Position numbers and translations under genes: made by a program. Positions 24,750 to 35,222 of a stretch of DNA of 64,000 nucleotides are shown here, piece by piece (positions within the stretch are counted from its first letter, which is position 1; each line of letters begins with the position of its first letter). Origin of the DNA: Erythrobacter sp. JK5 (GTDB lineage Bacteria; Pseudomonadota; Alphaproteobacteria; Sphingomonadales; Sphingomonadaceae); NCBI RefSeq assembly GCF_018205975.1, contig NZ_CP073577.1:434001-498000 (forward strand), given 5' to 3'. The notes under the pieces were generated by a model that saw only the letters and a list, made by a program, of their open reading frames with translations, was not told the origin of the DNA and did no database searches.

Positions 24750-25939
24750 GTGAGGGCCCCCTGTGCAAGACGTTCGATTACACGCGCGGACAGCGCGGCG
24801 CGCTCGGCAAGGCTGGAGACGATCAGGAACTCGTCCGACGAGTGAATCGATCCGCCACGTACGCCCATCGTGTCGACCACCGGCACCCCGCAGGCGGCGA
24901 TATTGTTGCCGTCGCATACCCCGCCGGTCGATTGCCAGCGAATATCCTGCCCCAGTTCCGCGCCGCATTCCTTAACCAGATCGAACAGGCGCTGCGCCTT
25001 CTCGTCGACCGGCTTGGGCGGACGGGTGACGCCGCCATGGCGATGCGCTGCGATCTCGTGATCGGCTTCAATGCTGCGCAGCAAAGCGTTGAGATCACTG
25101 TCGAAGCTGTCCATCGCCTCGGTCGATTTTGGGCGGATGTTGAAGCGCAGAACCGCGTGATCCGGCACGACATTGTTCGGTCCACCGCCTTCGAGCTTGG
25201 CCGGATTGATAGTGATGTCCTCGCGCTCCATCGCTTTCAGTCGCAGGATCAGGTCGGCGGCGGCAACGATCGCGTTGCGCCCGTCCTTCGGGTTGCGCCC
25301 CGCATGGGCCGACTTGCCGGTGAGCGTGATCGAATAATTGCCGGTTCCGCCGCGTTCGTGCGCGAGTGTCCCGTCGGGCAGGGCTGCGGGCTCATAAGTC
25401 AGCGCCGCCAGCTTGCCTTGCGCCATGTCGGCGATCAGGTCAGCACTGGCGAGCGAGCCGGTTTCCTCGTCTGAGTTGATCAGGACGTCATAGCCAAGCG
25501 AGCCCGCCGACGCGGTTTCCTCGAACGCCATCAGCGAATGCAGGATCACCGCGATCCCGCCTTTCATGTCGGCGACGCCGGGGCCGTTCAGTACGTCGTC
25601 TTCGAGCCAGGTCTGCTGTTGGAACGGGTGATCCTTGGGAAACACCGTGTCCATATGCCCGGTCAGCAGGATGCGGCGATTGGCGGTGGGGCGCACCCGC
25701 AGGATCAGGTGCTGGCCGTTGGCCTTCTCGAACTCGTTACCGTCAGCCGCAATTCCCGTAACCGGGGCCGGATCGATCAGCTCGACCTCGCCGGGCAGTG
25801 CCGCAAACGCATCCGCCAGCGCGCTCGCCTGCTTTTTCAGACCTTCGAGATTCCCCGTCCCGGTGTTGATAGCGCACCACGACTGGACCCGATCCAGCAT
25901 CGCCGTAGCGTCAATTTTTTGGAGAAGTTGCGATGTCAT
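24746..25939 (-). CDS. M20 family metallopeptidase/hydrolase in the ast operon
   Basis: 397 residues of the ArgE/DapE/CPG2 family. Metal-site motifs: LTGHMDTVF (His and Asp, near residue 93), GVADMKGG (bridging Asp, about 117), NSDEETGS (catalytic Glu and metal Glu, about 152), and SIHSSDEFL (C-terminal His). The dimerisation domain (about 190-300) includes GKSAHAGRNPKDGRNAI. It is the first gene of the astA-astB operon. AstE, the usual succinylglutamate desuccinylase, belongs to M14 and is absent here, so this M20 enzyme could perform that or another deacylation. That role is inference. Confidence 0.88.
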   Translation of the reverse strand: MTSQLLQKIDATAMLDRVQSWCAINTGTGNLEGLKKQASALADAFAALPGEVELIDPAPVTGIAADGNEFEKANGQHLILRVRPTANRRILLTGHMDTVFPKDHPFQQQTWLEDDVLNGPGVADMKGGIAVILHSLMAFEETASAGSLGYDVLINSDEETGSLASADLIADMAQGKLAALTYEPAALPDGTLAHERGGTGNYSITLTGKSAHAGRNPKDGRNAIVAAADLILRLKAMEREDITINPAKLEGGGPNNVVPDHAVLRFNIRPKSTEAMDSFDSDLNALLRSIEADHEIAAHRHGGVTRPPKPVDEKAQRLFDLVKECGAELGQDIRWQSTGGVCDGNNIAACGVPVVDTMGVRGGSIHSSDEFLIVSSLAERAALSARVIERLAQGALT

Positions 25940-26063
25940 CGGCGACCACCCCTAGACGCCAAAATCGCTTGTTCCAAGCCGTTGCAACTCACGGCGGTTT
26001 CAGTCATATCGCGGCCCGTCCTCCTCCCCGGGACCCATTCCAGATGGCGTCAAGAGGACCATA

Positions 26064-28160
26064 ATGACGATGCAAGTAGAACGCGCCGGACTTTCCGTGG
26101 ACGAGCGGCTGGCCGGTTTCCTCGAAACGCAGGTGCTGACCCCGCTCGGCCGCGATGCGGGCGATTTCTGGCAGGGCTTTGCCGCGTTGCTGGCGGAGTT
26201 CGCGCCCCGGAATGCCGCACTGCTCGCCAAGCGCGAAGACCTGCAGGCGCAGATCGATGCCTGGCATATTGAGCGGCGGGGCAAGCCACACGACGCGGGC
26301 GAATATCGCGCGTTTCTCGAAAGCATCGGCTACCTCGTCCCCGAGCCGGGCGAATTCACCATCGGCACACAGAACGTCGATCCCGAGATTGCAACCATGG
26401 CCGGGCCTCAGCTGGTTGTGCCGATTCTCAACGCGCGGTTTCTCCTGAATGCCGCCAACGCGCGTTGGGGCAGCCTCTACGACGCTTTCTACGGCACCGA
26501 TGGGCTCGAAGCGCCGCCGGCCAGGCCGGGAGGCTACGATACGGTCCGCGGCGACGCGGTGATCGCACGCGGCCGCGAATTCCTCGATCAGGCGCTGCCG
26601 CTGGTCGATCAGAGCTGGGCCGATCTCAGGGACGAGAACGATGGCAAGCTGCAGGACGAGAGCCAGTGGGTCGGCCACACCGAAAAGGGCCTGCTGTTCC
26701 GCAACAACGGGCTGCATATCGAGGTCGTGTTCGATCGTTCGACGCCCGTGGGTGCGGCCGACAAGGCGGGCATTTCCGACATCGTCGTCGAAGCCGCTCT
26801 GACCACGATTGCCGATTGCGAGGACTCGGTCGCGGCAGTCGATGCCGAGGACAAGCTGCTCGCCTACACCAACTGGCTCGGTATCATTCGCGGCGATCTG
26901 GAGGAAAGCTTCGAGAAGGGCGGCAAGTCGCTTACCCGCAAGCTGGCGGGTGACAAGAACTACAAGGACGGTGACGGAAACGAACACAGCCTGCCCGGTC
27001 GCAGCCTGATGTTCGTGCGCAATGTCGGGCACCTGATGACCAATCCGGCGATCCTGCTTCCGGATGGCAGCGAAATTCCCGAAGGCATCATGGACGCGGT
27101 CTTCACCAGCGCGATCAGCACCTTCGACGTCGAAGGCCGCGCCAGATACGGCAACTCCAGGCATGGCAGCATCTATATCGTGAAACCCAAGATGCACGGG
27201 CCGGAGGAATGCGCCTTCACCAATGATCTGTTCGACGCAGTCGAGGACCTGCTGGGTCTGCCGCGTCACACCATCAAGGTCGGGGTAATGGACGAAGAGC
27301 GCCGCACCAGCGCCAACCTCGCCGCCTGCATCCATGCGGTGAAGGATCGGATCGTGTTCATCAACACCGGCTTCCTCGATCGCACCGGCGACGAGATTCA
27401 CACCTCGATGCAGGCCGGTCCGATGATGCGCAAGGGCGCGATGAAGTCGTCGGCATGGCTCACCGCCTACGAAGCGCGCAACGTCGCGATCGGCCTCAGG
27501 CACGGCCTGTCGGGCAAGGCGCAGATCGGCAAGGGCATGTGGGCCGCGCCGGATCTGATGAAGCAGATGATGGTCGAAAAGATCGGCCACCTGCGTGCCG
27601 GGGCGAACACCGCATGGGTTCCGTCGCCGACCGCCGCGACGCTCCACGCACTGCACTATCACCGGGAAAACGTGTTCGAGATCCAGAAGTCGCTGCCCGA
27701 AGCGCCCGGCCTCGACGCGCTGCTGGCGATCCCGCTCGCTGCCGATACCAACTGGCCCGAGGACGAGCTGCGCGACGAGCTCGACAACAATTGTCAGGGC
27801 CTGCTCGGCTATGTGGTGCGCTGGGTCGATGCGGGCGTGGGGTGCTCAAAGGTCCCCGACATCAATGATGTCGGCTTGATGGAAGACCGCGCGACGCTGC
27901 GCATCTCCTCGCAGCATATCGCCAACTGGCTGCACCATGGCGTCGTTAGCGAAGCGATGGTGATGGACAGCCTGATGCGGATGGCGGCCAAGGTCGACGC
28001 GCAAAACGCGGGCGACCCGTCCTACGTGCCGCTGATCGGCAACGAGGACGGCGCGGCGTTTAGCGCGGCGAAGGATCTGATCTTCAAGGGCGTGGAGCAG
28101 CCGAGCGGCTACACCGAACCGCTTCTGCATCGCTGGCGGCAGGTCAAGAAGGCTGGCTAA
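26064..28160 (+). CDS. glcB: Malate synthase G
   Basis: 698 residues, the G-isoform length (about 720), which condenses glyoxylate and acetyl-CoA to malate. The N-terminal clasp is about residues 1-130 and the TIM barrel follows. Typical G-form stretches are [18 protein letters not shown] (about 132), [17 protein letters not shown] (about 250, with the Mg-binding acid), [14 protein letters not shown] (about 313), [15 protein letters not shown] (about 410) and [12 protein letters not shown] (about 452). The ATG follows AGAGGA. No isocitrate lyase gene is adjacent. A single TTGCAA lies at 25982, about 80 bases upstream. Confidence 0.96.
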   Translation: MTMQVERAGLSVDERLAGFLETQVLTPLGRDAGDFWQGFAALLAEFAPRNAALLAKREDLQAQIDAWHIERRGKPHDAGEYRAFLESIGYLVPEPGEFTIGTQNVDPEIATMAGPQLVVPILNARFLLNAANARWGSLYDAFYGTDGLEAPPARPGGYDTVRGDAVIARGREFLDQALPLVDQSWADLRDENDGKLQDESQWVGHTEKGLLFRNNGLHIEVVFDRSTPVGAADKAGISDIVVEAALTTIADCEDSVAAVDAEDKLLAYTNWLGIIRGDLEESFEKGGKSLTRKLAGDKNYKDGDGNEHSLPGRSLMFVRNVGHLMTNPAILLPDGSEIPEGIMDAVFTSAISTFDVEGRARYGNSRHGSIYIVKPKMHGPEECAFTNDLFDAVEDLLGLPRHTIKVGVMDEERRTSANLAACIHAVKDRIVFINTGFLDRTGDEIHTSMQAGPMMRKGAMKSSAWLTAYEARNVAIGLRHGLSGKAQIGKGMWAAPDLMKQMMVEKIGHLRAGANTAWVPSPTAATLHALHYHRENVFEIQKSLPEAPGLDALLAIPLAADTNWPEDELRDELDNNCQGLLGYVVRWVDAGVGCSKVPDINDVGLMEDRATLRISSQHIANWLHHGVVSEAMVMDSLMRMAAKVDAQNAGDPSYVPLIGNEDGAAFSAAKDLIFKGVEQPSGYTEPLLHRWRQVKKAG

Positions 28161-28675
28161 AGGACCGTATTCTCCTCCAGTGCCTTGGCGACTTCCGGGC
28201 CAAGTTCGGCCTGCAACTTGAGCTTTTGCAGGGAGCTCTGCACCGACGCCGCTATAGTCGCGACTTCGCAGGTGAAATCGCGCATCCGCAGCCCCTCGAC
28301 GAACGTGGTTTTCGTGGTCACCGTGACGCGACACTTGTCCGGGCCGAGCTGCTCGAATTCGTAGCGTTCGTGGTTGTGCTTCATGTTGCCGACCTGCGGC
28401 CGGATGACACAGTCGAAGGCATAGACCCTGTGCGGCTCGGCTTCGGTTACCGCGAATTCGAAGGTCAGGTCGTTCATGAACTCCATGACCATTTCGAACC
28501 GGTCGGGCGTTGCCGGAATCTGGCGCACCATGTTGCCGGTGGCGCGCTTGGCGTTGCGGTCATCGGCCCAGTCGATCAGCGCGTAGACCTCGCCGGCAGG
28601 CTTGCCAATCTCCACATCTGCCGAGAACTCGACCGGCCCTTCCGGTGCAAGCTTCGGTTTGAACAGTCCGAACAT
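28157..28675 (-). CDS. SRPBCC (START-like) family protein
   Basis: 172 residues with the SRPBCC ligand-binding fold: an N-terminal strand [20 protein letters not shown], a central sheet ([36 protein letters not shown]) and a long C-terminal helix ([20 protein letters not shown]). These proteins usually form a hydrophobic cavity for lipids or polyketide-like ligands, but no ligand can be assigned. It converges on glcB and their stop codons overlap by 4 bases (TAG inside CTAA). Confidence 0.7.
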   Translation of the reverse strand: MFGLFKPKLAPEGPVEFSADVEIGKPAGEVYALIDWADDRNAKRATGNMVRQIPATPDRFEMVMEFMNDLTFEFAVTEAEPHRVYAFDCVIRPQVGNMKHNHERYEFEQLGPDKCRVTVTTKTTFVEGLRMRDFTCEVATIAASVQSSLQKLKLQAELGPEVAKALEENTVL

Positions 28676-28721
28676 TTGCCACTTCCCCCTATCGATCGTG
28701 CGAAGGGGTACCGGCTACGGG

Positions 28722-29135
28722 TTAAAATTCGCTCTTCTCGCGCGCGCCACAGCGGGAAACGAGGGCCGATCGCTTGCGACCCAATCGGATGTTGCTCGTG
28801 TTCGCAGCAGGGCCGATTTCCTTCGCCCTTTCCCCAGCGATCTGCGCAATCATTCCGGGCTGAAGCACGAACTCGAATGCGACCCCGCAAGTCCCTTCGC
28901 TCGACCAGACGACCGTGCAGTAAATCTCGTCTTCCCCCAGAACCAGCCAGCCTGATACGCCTTCGGGCGGCGGGTCCTCCAGTTCCAGCTTGGCGCCCGC
29001 ATCGGAAATATTGGTCATCTCGCATTCGCGCATCCCGCTGACCGTTCGAAGGCCCACCGGGATATCCACCAGCATTCGCCCGGATCTGCGGCGCTCGATC
29101 TCGGCGGCTTGCTGGCGAAGGGCGAGGCTGCTCAT
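28722..29135 (-). CDS. PilZ-domain protein
   Basis: 137 residues. The PilZ c-di-GMP-binding signature is present: ERRRSGRM (RxxxR motif, about residues 14-21) followed 20 residues later by NISDAGAKLEL (D/NxSxxG motif). The beta-barrel continues through WLVLGEDEIYCTVVWSSEGTCGVAF (residues about 63-87). The C-terminal 40 residues are polar with no clear domain. It is probably a stand-alone c-di-GMP effector affecting motility or surface behaviour. The start at 29135 follows CAGGAGA; a longer frame upstream is not family-like. Confidence 0.85.
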   Translation of the reverse strand: MSSLALRQQAAEIERRRSGRMLVDIPVGLRTVSGMRECEMTNISDAGAKLELEDPPPEGVSGWLVLGEDEIYCTVVWSSEGTCGVAFEFVLQPGMIAQIAGERAKEIGPAANTSNIRLGRKRSALVSRCGAREKSEF

Positions 29136-29276
29136 GGGCTTCTCCTGTTCCGGGCAAACGCGACAGGACCGGCCGCGCGACACCGAAGACGCCATAATGC
29201 GCGCCTATTTCCAACCGGCAGGTTCCCGATTTTGCTTGCCCGAAATTAACGATGTGCAAGGCGCGACGCGCTGCGC

Positions 29277-30104
29277 TCAGGCAGTGTCGAGCGCGCGCGC
29301 GAGCGCCACGAATTCCGCGACGCCGACGGTTTCCGCCCGCCGCGTTTCCTCGATCCCGACCTCGGCCAGCGCGTCGAGCGCGCCCGGCACGCCTTTCAGG
29401 CTCTGCCGCAGCATCTTGCGGCGCTGGCCGAAAGCCGCTTCCGTGAGGCGTTCGAGGGTCCGCGCCGAAACGCCATCGGGCGCGTCGGTGGGCGCGACGT
29501 GGACCACCGCGCTCATCACCTTGGGCGGCGGGGTGAAGGCACTGCGGTGGACCTTCATTGCGAGCGCGGCTTCGGCGCGCCACTGGGCGAGAACGGCAAG
29601 CCTGCCGTAGGCACCGGTGTTGGCGCGCGCGACGATGCGCTCGGCAACCTCCCGTTGGAACATCAGCGAGAGCGAGCGCCATTGCGGCGGCCAGTCCGCG
29701 CCCGAAAGCCACTTCACGAACAGCGCGGTGCCGACATTGTAGGGCAGGTTGGAGAGGACGTGGAACGCCTTGCCCTGCATGACTTCGCCGTGATCGAGCT
29801 TCATCGCGTCGCCTTCGATAACGGTGAGCTGGCCCGGAAACGCCTCGCCGAGTTCGGCGAGCGCCGGAAGGCAACGGCGGTCCATCTCGATCGCGGTGAC
29901 GCGCGCGCCGGCGCGGAGCAGGGCGCGGGTCAACCCGCCCGGCCCGGGGCCGATTTCGAGCACGTCCCGGTCGGCCAGATCGCCCGGTATGGCAGCGATG
30001 CGGGCCAGCAATTGCTCGTCGAGCAGGAAATTCTGTCCCAGCGCCTTCGACGCGGACAACCCGTGCCGGGCAATGGTCTCGCGGATCGGCGGAAGGTCAG
30101 CCAC
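29277..30104 (-). CDS. rsmA: 16S rRNA (adenine1518/1519-N6)-dimethyltransferase
   Basis: 275 residues. RsmA/KsgA dimethylates two adjacent adenosines in helix 45 during 30S maturation. LGQNFLLDEQLLARI (about residue 24) is the family's opening; the SAM motif I is VLEIGPGPGGLTRALL (about 49), motif II TAIEMDRR (about 72), and the catalytic NLPYNVGTALFV (about 117) fits NLPY. The start is GTG at 30104, which gives the normal N-terminus and overlaps the pdxA stop by 8 bases. Longer starts lie inside pdxA. Confidence 0.95.
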   Translation of the reverse strand: MADLPPIRETIARHGLSASKALGQNFLLDEQLLARIAAIPGDLADRDVLEIGPGPGGLTRALLRAGARVTAIEMDRRCLPALAELGEAFPGQLTVIEGDAMKLDHGEVMQGKAFHVLSNLPYNVGTALFVKWLSGADWPPQWRSLSLMFQREVAERIVARANTGAYGRLAVLAQWRAEAALAMKVHRSAFTPPPKVMSAVVHVAPTDAPDGVSARTLERLTEAAFGQRRKMLRQSLKGVPGALDALAEVGIEETRRAETVGVAEFVALARALDTA

Positions 30105-31119
30105 GCTGCCGCGCCGCCGCCATCGCTGCGGCCATCCGGATCGCCGCCAGCATCGCACCGGGATCGGCCACGTTCCTGCCGGCGATATCGAACGCGGTCC
30201 CATGGTCGGGCGACGTCCGCACGATCGGCAGGCCAAGCGTGACGTTGACGCCTTCGTCGAATTCGAGCGCCTTCAGCGGGATCAGCGCCTGATCGTGATA
30301 CATGCACAGCGCCGCATCGTAACCGGCGCGGGCACGCGGGAGGAACAGCGCATCGCCGGGGACCGGCCCGGTCACGTCGAAGCCTTCGGTGCGCAGGGCG
30401 GCGATCGCAGGGGCGATAATTCGCGCTTCCTCGTCGCCGAACTTGCCGCCTTCGCCGGCGTGCGGATTGAGCGCAGCGATTGCGAGGCGCGGGCGCTCGA
30501 TCCCGAAATCGCGCTGCAATCCCGCCGCCACGATGCGCGCCTTGCGAAGGATCAGGTCCTGCGACACCAGCCTCGGCACCTCGGCGAGTGCGACATGGAC
30601 GGTGAGCGGCACAGTGCGTAGCGATGGGCCCGCAAGCATCATCACCGCATCGCGCGGGTCCACGCCGCATACATCGGCGAGATATTCGGTCTGTCCGGGA
30701 TGGTTGAAGCCGACCTGCGCCAGTTCGGCCTTGGCCACGGGCGCGGTGACCAGGCCCGCAGCCTCGCCATCGAGCGCCTGCCGCGTCGCCCATTGCAGCG
30801 AGCTCAACGCCAGCTGTGCGCCTTGCGCGGAGGGCGTGCCCGGCGTGTAGGGCGCATCGAGCCCGGCGAGCACCGGCAGCCCGGCATGGAATGCGAATTC
30901 GGTTTCGTGCGCCTCGGCGATCGGCACCAGCGGACAATCGAGCCCGCGCATCTCTGCCGCGGCGCGCAGCACCTCGAGCCCGCCGACGACGAAGAACGGA
31001 TGCGCCGCCGCGCCTTCGCGTCTGAGCCGGTCATAGCTCGCGCAGATGATTTCCGGCCCGATCCCCGCCGGATCGCCGAGCGAAATGGCCAGCGGAAAAG
31101 CGGGCGCGGCGCCGTTCAA
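30097..31119 (-). CDS. pdxA: 4-hydroxythreonine-4-phosphate dehydrogenase
   Basis: 340 residues. PdxA oxidises 4-phosphohydroxythreonine for pyridoxal phosphate synthesis. Signature blocks are AISLGDPAGIGPEI (about residue 11), GHTEYLA-like GFNHPGQTEYLAD (about 142), LNPHAGEGGKFGDEE (about 212), CMYHDQALIPLK (about 266) and VRTSPDHGTAFDIAG (about 295), with the metal-binding His residues. No ATG or GTG is suitably placed. TTG at 31119, just after the surA stop, gives the family N-terminus. An ATG over 30 codons earlier lies inside surA. Confidence 0.93.
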   Translation of the reverse strand: MNGAAPAFPLAISLGDPAGIGPEIICASYDRLRREGAAAHPFFVVGGLEVLRAAAEMRGLDCPLVPIAEAHETEFAFHAGLPVLAGLDAPYTPGTPSAQGAQLALSSLQWATRQALDGEAAGLVTAPVAKAELAQVGFNHPGQTEYLADVCGVDPRDAVMMLAGPSLRTVPLTVHVALAEVPRLVSQDLILRKARIVAAGLQRDFGIERPRLAIAALNPHAGEGGKFGDEEARIIAPAIAALRTEGFDVTGPVPGDALFLPRARAGYDAALCMYHDQALIPLKALEFDEGVNVTLGLPIVRTSPDHGTAFDIAGRNVADPGAMLAAIRMAAAMAAARQRG

Positions 31120-31126
31120 GCCGAGC

Positions 31127-32506
31127 TCAATTGTACTCGATATAGGCGTCGTTGCGCAGGTCGCGCAGGTAACGCTGCGCGCGCTTGTTGATGCGCTCTT
31201 CCTCGATCTGCCGTTCGATACTGGCAAAGGTCGGCCCGGCTCCGCTTTCCGGTTCGTCGCGGCCGCACAGCATCAGCACTCGGATGCCTTCTTCGACCGA
31301 GCCGAATGGCGGGGTGGTCTGCCCGATCTGCAGATTGAGGATGATCCCTTGCAACTGCTCGGGCAGCGAGCGCGCGCGGATCTGGTCGTTCGAGACGACG
31401 GTGGCACCGATCCGTTCGCGGGCGGTTTCGGCATCGGCGCAGCCGCGCAGACCCTGCACGAAGGTTGCGAACTCATTGACCCGGGCCTCGGCGGCCGGGG
31501 TGTCGATGCCGGGATCGAAGGTGATCGAAATCTGCTTGAGGCTGAGCAACGCGTCGCGCGGATCGGCCATCAGCACCTGGCGCTTGTCGATCAGGTAGAG
31601 GATCGAAAAGCCGCCCGGAATCTCGATCGGACCGACCAGCTGGCCGGGCTGCATGTTGCGCGCGGCGGTCGCCAGCGCGGGAGGAAGCTGGCCGAGCCGG
31701 ACAAAGCCGAGATCGCCGCCGACAACGGCGGTGGTCGCTTCGGAAAATTGCCGCGCATAGGCGACAAAGCTGCCGCCAGCCCGCAGCTGCTCCATGATCC
31801 GTTCGGCGTTCTGCAGCACTGCCTGACGGTTCTCGATCGTCGCCGAGAGGTAGATCTCTCCGAGCCGGTATTCCTCTGTCCCGCGCGAAGCCTCGAGCCG
31901 TGCGAGGACATCGTTGACCTCTTCCGCAGCCACGTTGACGAACGGGGTGACGTTGCGCCGCAGCAGGTTCTCCCATGCGACCTCGCCTTCGATCTGGCGC
32001 TTGAGCGCGGCCGGCGAAGACCCGATCGAAACCAGGTATTCATCCATCTTTTCCGGCTCCTGGCCGAAATTCTGGGCGGCAAGCTGGCTGTAGGTCCGCT
32101 CGACCTCCTCGCGCGTGACCTTCATGTCGAGCGCTTCGGCGGCCTGCACCTTGAGCGTTTCGTCGATCAGGTTGCGCAGCACCTGGACCCGCAGTCGCTG
32201 CAATTCCTCGGCTGACACCTCGGCCTGCGAAGCCGAGGTCACCAGTGCGACCCGCTGATCGATATCGGTCCCGGTGATGACGAAGCCGTTGACCACTGCG
32301 GTGGCGCTGCGTTCGTTCGGGTTTTCCGGGCCGAGGATGTTGATGCTCTCGGGCAGCCCGAACGGGTTGTCGGCCGTCGGCACCGCCTGCGTCTGCGCGG
32401 CGGCAGGCGCGGCTAAGGCCCCGAGGCCGAACATGGCGGCCATGGCCAACGCCGCGCAGGAATTCGAAAACGCCTTGAAAGTCACTGTTATCAATCCCGA
32501 TTTCAT
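31127..32506 (-). CDS. surA: Periplasmic peptidyl-prolyl isomerase/chaperone SurA
   Basis: 459 residues. A signal peptide ends near APAAA/QTQ (about residue 37). The SurA N-terminal chaperone domain follows (GFVITGTDIDQRVAL, then LRRLVDE-like LRNLIDETLKVQAAE), then a parvulin-type PPIase domain (about 190-300: RLGEIYLSA, GGSFVAYARQFSEATTA, GGDLGFVRLGQLP) and a C-terminal segment. SurA escorts outer-membrane proteins, including LptD, to the BAM complex. It lies directly downstream of lptD and upstream of pdxA-rsmA, the classical operon order. Confidence 0.94.
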   Translation of the reverse strand: MKSGLITVTFKAFSNSCAALAMAAMFGLGALAAPAAAQTQAVPTADNPFGLPESINILGPENPNERSATAVVNGFVITGTDIDQRVALVTSASQAEVSAEELQRLRVQVLRNLIDETLKVQAAEALDMKVTREEVERTYSQLAAQNFGQEPEKMDEYLVSIGSSPAALKRQIEGEVAWENLLRRNVTPFVNVAAEEVNDVLARLEASRGTEEYRLGEIYLSATIENRQAVLQNAERIMEQLRAGGSFVAYARQFSEATTAVVGGDLGFVRLGQLPPALATAARNMQPGQLVGPIEIPGGFSILYLIDKRQVLMADPRDALLSLKQISITFDPGIDTPAAEARVNEFATFVQGLRGCADAETARERIGATVVSNDQIRARSLPEQLQGIILNLQIGQTTPPFGSVEEGIRVLMLCGRDEPESGAGPTFASIERQIEEERINKRAQRYLRDLRNDAYIEYN

Positions 32507-32685
32507 TCAAACTGGATCGCCGTCCACCCCTCTGGCGCGGCGCATTGCTGTTGTCGCAGGCCGATTGCCAAAGCCTGGCTGAACCGCGGCTGAGTCCGGC
32601 TTGCGCATCCCCGTCGCCGCTCCATTAGCCATTTTCGTTTGCGATGCCAATTCATCGGCTGGGCAAAAACCCGCGAACGCCGCGA

Positions 32686-35058
32686 TTACCGGAAACCGAG
32701 ATTGCGCAGCGCGAAGAACAGCTGGAAGGTGTTGCCGCGCTCGGCATCGCCGGCGGTGATGTAATCGCGGCGCCAGGTCAGCCCGAATTCGATGCAGTCG
32801 TCTTCGTAGGATACGCCCAGCCGGGTGCGGATCGGCTCGAACCCGTCGGGGGCGAAGGTCGGGTCCTCATCGGCACCCGTGAGGTTGAACACGCCCGATC
32901 CGAACACCGACCAGTTGTTCGCGAAGGCAACGCGCGCGGCGGCGCGAAATTCCTCGCGATCCTGCAAATCTTCGACGGTGGTAATGTCGCGGTTGAGCCG
33001 CAGGTAACCGACCTCGAGATAGGTCCGGCGCGATCCGATCGTGGCGTCGATCTCGTTGCGGCGCACCGCGAGATTGTCCTTGTCGAGCCGGAACCTGTGG
33101 GTGAACTGGATGAAGTCGCGAAACCGCACCTCGGTGCGCCCGACGAAATCCGATACCCGCTCGGACAGCCCGGTCCCGTCGGGAAAGATCTCGCGGTCGG
33201 CATCGAAGCGGTAGGACTGGCCGATATTGCTTTTGACCCGCCAGCCGGGCTTGGTGAGCTCCCAGTCGACGCCCCAGGTCACCCGCACGCCGTCCTCGAC
33301 CCGGTCGTATCCGGGGAAGCGATTGAGCGCGAACAGGTTCGAATCCTCGAGATCGATCGCGCGCGAATCCTCGTTGGGAACGGCCAGATTGCGGATCGGG
33401 GGGCTGGCGACGAGCTGAACGCGCGGCGTCAGCACCTGCGTGCCGCCAAACGCTTCGCCGACGAACGGCCATTCGACATCGACCGCGCCGATCGCCACCG
33501 CCCGCGCGGTCCATCCGTCATTGCCGCGATAGACCTCGGTCAGGGTCGAGAGCGTATCGTTGGTGTTGTAGAGATCGCCGCGAACGAGTGCGCTGAGCGT
33601 CACCACCTGCCCGAAATCGGTGAGGCGGCGCAGGTCCCATTTCGCCCCGGCGAAGGCGCGCTGCGTATCCTGCCCGTCGGTGCGGATCAGGCTGAGCGTG
33701 TTGGCCTGCAGTTCGATCTCGCCGCCCAGCACCGGGTCGTCGATCAGGCGGCGATAGTCGAACGCCGGCAGCGCGACCGGGATCTGCCCTTGCACCGCGT
33801 TGATCCGCAGCGTCTGCGTCGCCCAACCGGCAAGCGAGAGGTAGGAGCGATCGTCGATCCGCTCGAGGTTGATGGTCGAGCGCAGCCGGTCGTCGCGGCT
33901 GATATCGTAGCGCCGCAGGAAGGTCCGGTCGCTCGCGACGCGGACCGTGCCGGTCAGGCTCCATTCGGGCGAGAACTGGAACCGCCCGTTGGCGAACAGA
34001 TAGCCGCGCGGATCGCTTTCGGTAGTCGGTTCCCCGGTGAAATCGGCGATGCGGCTGCTGACGGTGGCGTAGCCGGTGATCTGATACGCCCCCCGATCGG
34101 TCAGGTGGCGCCATTCTGCGGAGGCCATCGGCGCGACTTCGGAAAAGACATAGGCGCCCAGCGTCAGGTCCTGGTTGTCGGCGAGCCGCCAGTAATACCG
34201 ACCCGACAGTTCGAGCCCGTTGACGTTGCTGATGCGGACATCGGGGACCAGGAAGCCCGAGACCGCGCTGCCGTCGGTACGCAGCGACAGACCCGGCAGC
34301 GGAAGGATGCGCGCACCGAACAGTTCGAGCGTCGCACCGCGAAACCGCACCCGGTTGTCCTGCGGGTCGAAAGTCACCCGGTCGGCGGTGATGCGCCAGC
34401 TCGGATCCTTGGCGCAGCCGTCTTCGCCAGTGACAGCGCAGGCGGTGTAGGCGGCATCGGTAAGGATGATCGTGCCGTCTTCGCCGCGCTCGCCCGAGCG
34501 CGCCGCGAGCCGTCCCCCGGCGCGCAGGGCCACCAGCAGGTCCTCCATCGCGCCGGCTTCGAATTCGTCGGTGAGTTCTAGCCGGTCGGTGTAGAGCTGG
34601 TTGCCGTTCTCGTCGACGAAGCGGATGTTGCCGGTGGCCAGGATCGTCCCGGCCTCGCGGTTCCAGACCACCTCGTCGGCAACGACCGATCGGTCCCCGC
34701 TGCGCAGGATTACGCTGCCCCGCGCAGTGACGACGTCGCTGTCGGTGTCGTAGGAAAGCTGGTCGGCTTCGAAATCGATCCGTTCGGAGGGTTCACCCAG
34801 TTCAGGCGGCGGATCGTCGAGCGTGGCAACGGCGATCGGCCCGGGCTGTGGCTCCCGCAGCAGCGGGTCGCCGTAGCCGAGTTGCCGGTTCTCCCGCTCG
34901 AGCACCACGGCTGCTGGATCGACGTCGGCACCGGTATCCTGCGCCGACAGCGGGCTCGCCAGCACCAGCGGACCGGCGATCGCCGCTGCGAGGATCGCCG
35001 CGCGCGAGGAGGCCAGTTGTCCAGGTGCGCCTGCATATGCGGCAGCAACCCGTTCCAT
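32686..35058 (-). CDS. lptD: LPS-assembly outer-membrane protein LptD
   Basis: 790 residues from the start chosen. The signal peptide ends near ASPLSA/QD. The periplasmic LptA/OstA-like domain (about 90-200) has [20 protein letters not shown] and [13 protein letters not shown]. The LptD barrel domain then runs to the final LRNLGFR, including [19 protein letters not shown] and [18 protein letters not shown] (motifs near barrel strand 1-2). Two domain Cys appear in [15 protein letters not shown]. With LptE it inserts LPS into the outer leaflet. Start uncertain: ATG at 35058 has AAGG upstream; 35082 and 35166 are alternatives. Confidence 0.93.
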   Translation of the reverse strand: MERVAAAYAGAPGQLASSRAAILAAAIAGPLVLASPLSAQDTGADVDPAAVVLERENRQLGYGDPLLREPQPGPIAVATLDDPPPELGEPSERIDFEADQLSYDTDSDVVTARGSVILRSGDRSVVADEVVWNREAGTILATGNIRFVDENGNQLYTDRLELTDEFEAGAMEDLLVALRAGGRLAARSGERGEDGTIILTDAAYTACAVTGEDGCAKDPSWRITADRVTFDPQDNRVRFRGATLELFGARILPLPGLSLRTDGSAVSGFLVPDVRISNVNGLELSGRYYWRLADNQDLTLGAYVFSEVAPMASAEWRHLTDRGAYQITGYATVSSRIADFTGEPTTESDPRGYLFANGRFQFSPEWSLTGTVRVASDRTFLRRYDISRDDRLRSTINLERIDDRSYLSLAGWATQTLRINAVQGQIPVALPAFDYRRLIDDPVLGGEIELQANTLSLIRTDGQDTQRAFAGAKWDLRRLTDFGQVVTLSALVRGDLYNTNDTLSTLTEVYRGNDGWTARAVAIGAVDVEWPFVGEAFGGTQVLTPRVQLVASPPIRNLAVPNEDSRAIDLEDSNLFALNRFPGYDRVEDGVRVTWGVDWELTKPGWRVKSNIGQSYRFDADREIFPDGTGLSERVSDFVGRTEVRFRDFIQFTHRFRLDKDNLAVRRNEIDATIGSRRTYLEVGYLRLNRDITTVEDLQDREEFRAAARVAFANNWSVFGSGVFNLTGADEDPTFAPDGFEPIRTRLGVSYEDDCIEFGLTWRRDYITAGDAERGNTFQLFFALRNLGFR

Positions 35059-35222
35059 CGCTGCCTTCGTACCTCCCGACATGCCTTGCCTATTGCACCG
35101 CTCACGCTTAATCGCAATCGCCATTCCAAAGCCCGTTCTTCGGTGCCGATCAGCCGTTTCGTGCATTCGATCGACCGGACCCTCAGCCGCCCTGCGCGGT
35201 TCGCCCCATTCGCGGAGACATC

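Noticed and set aside
32644..34581. Long plus-strand frame opposite lptD
   Set aside because: Antisense to a clear LptD coding region and without recognisable domains.
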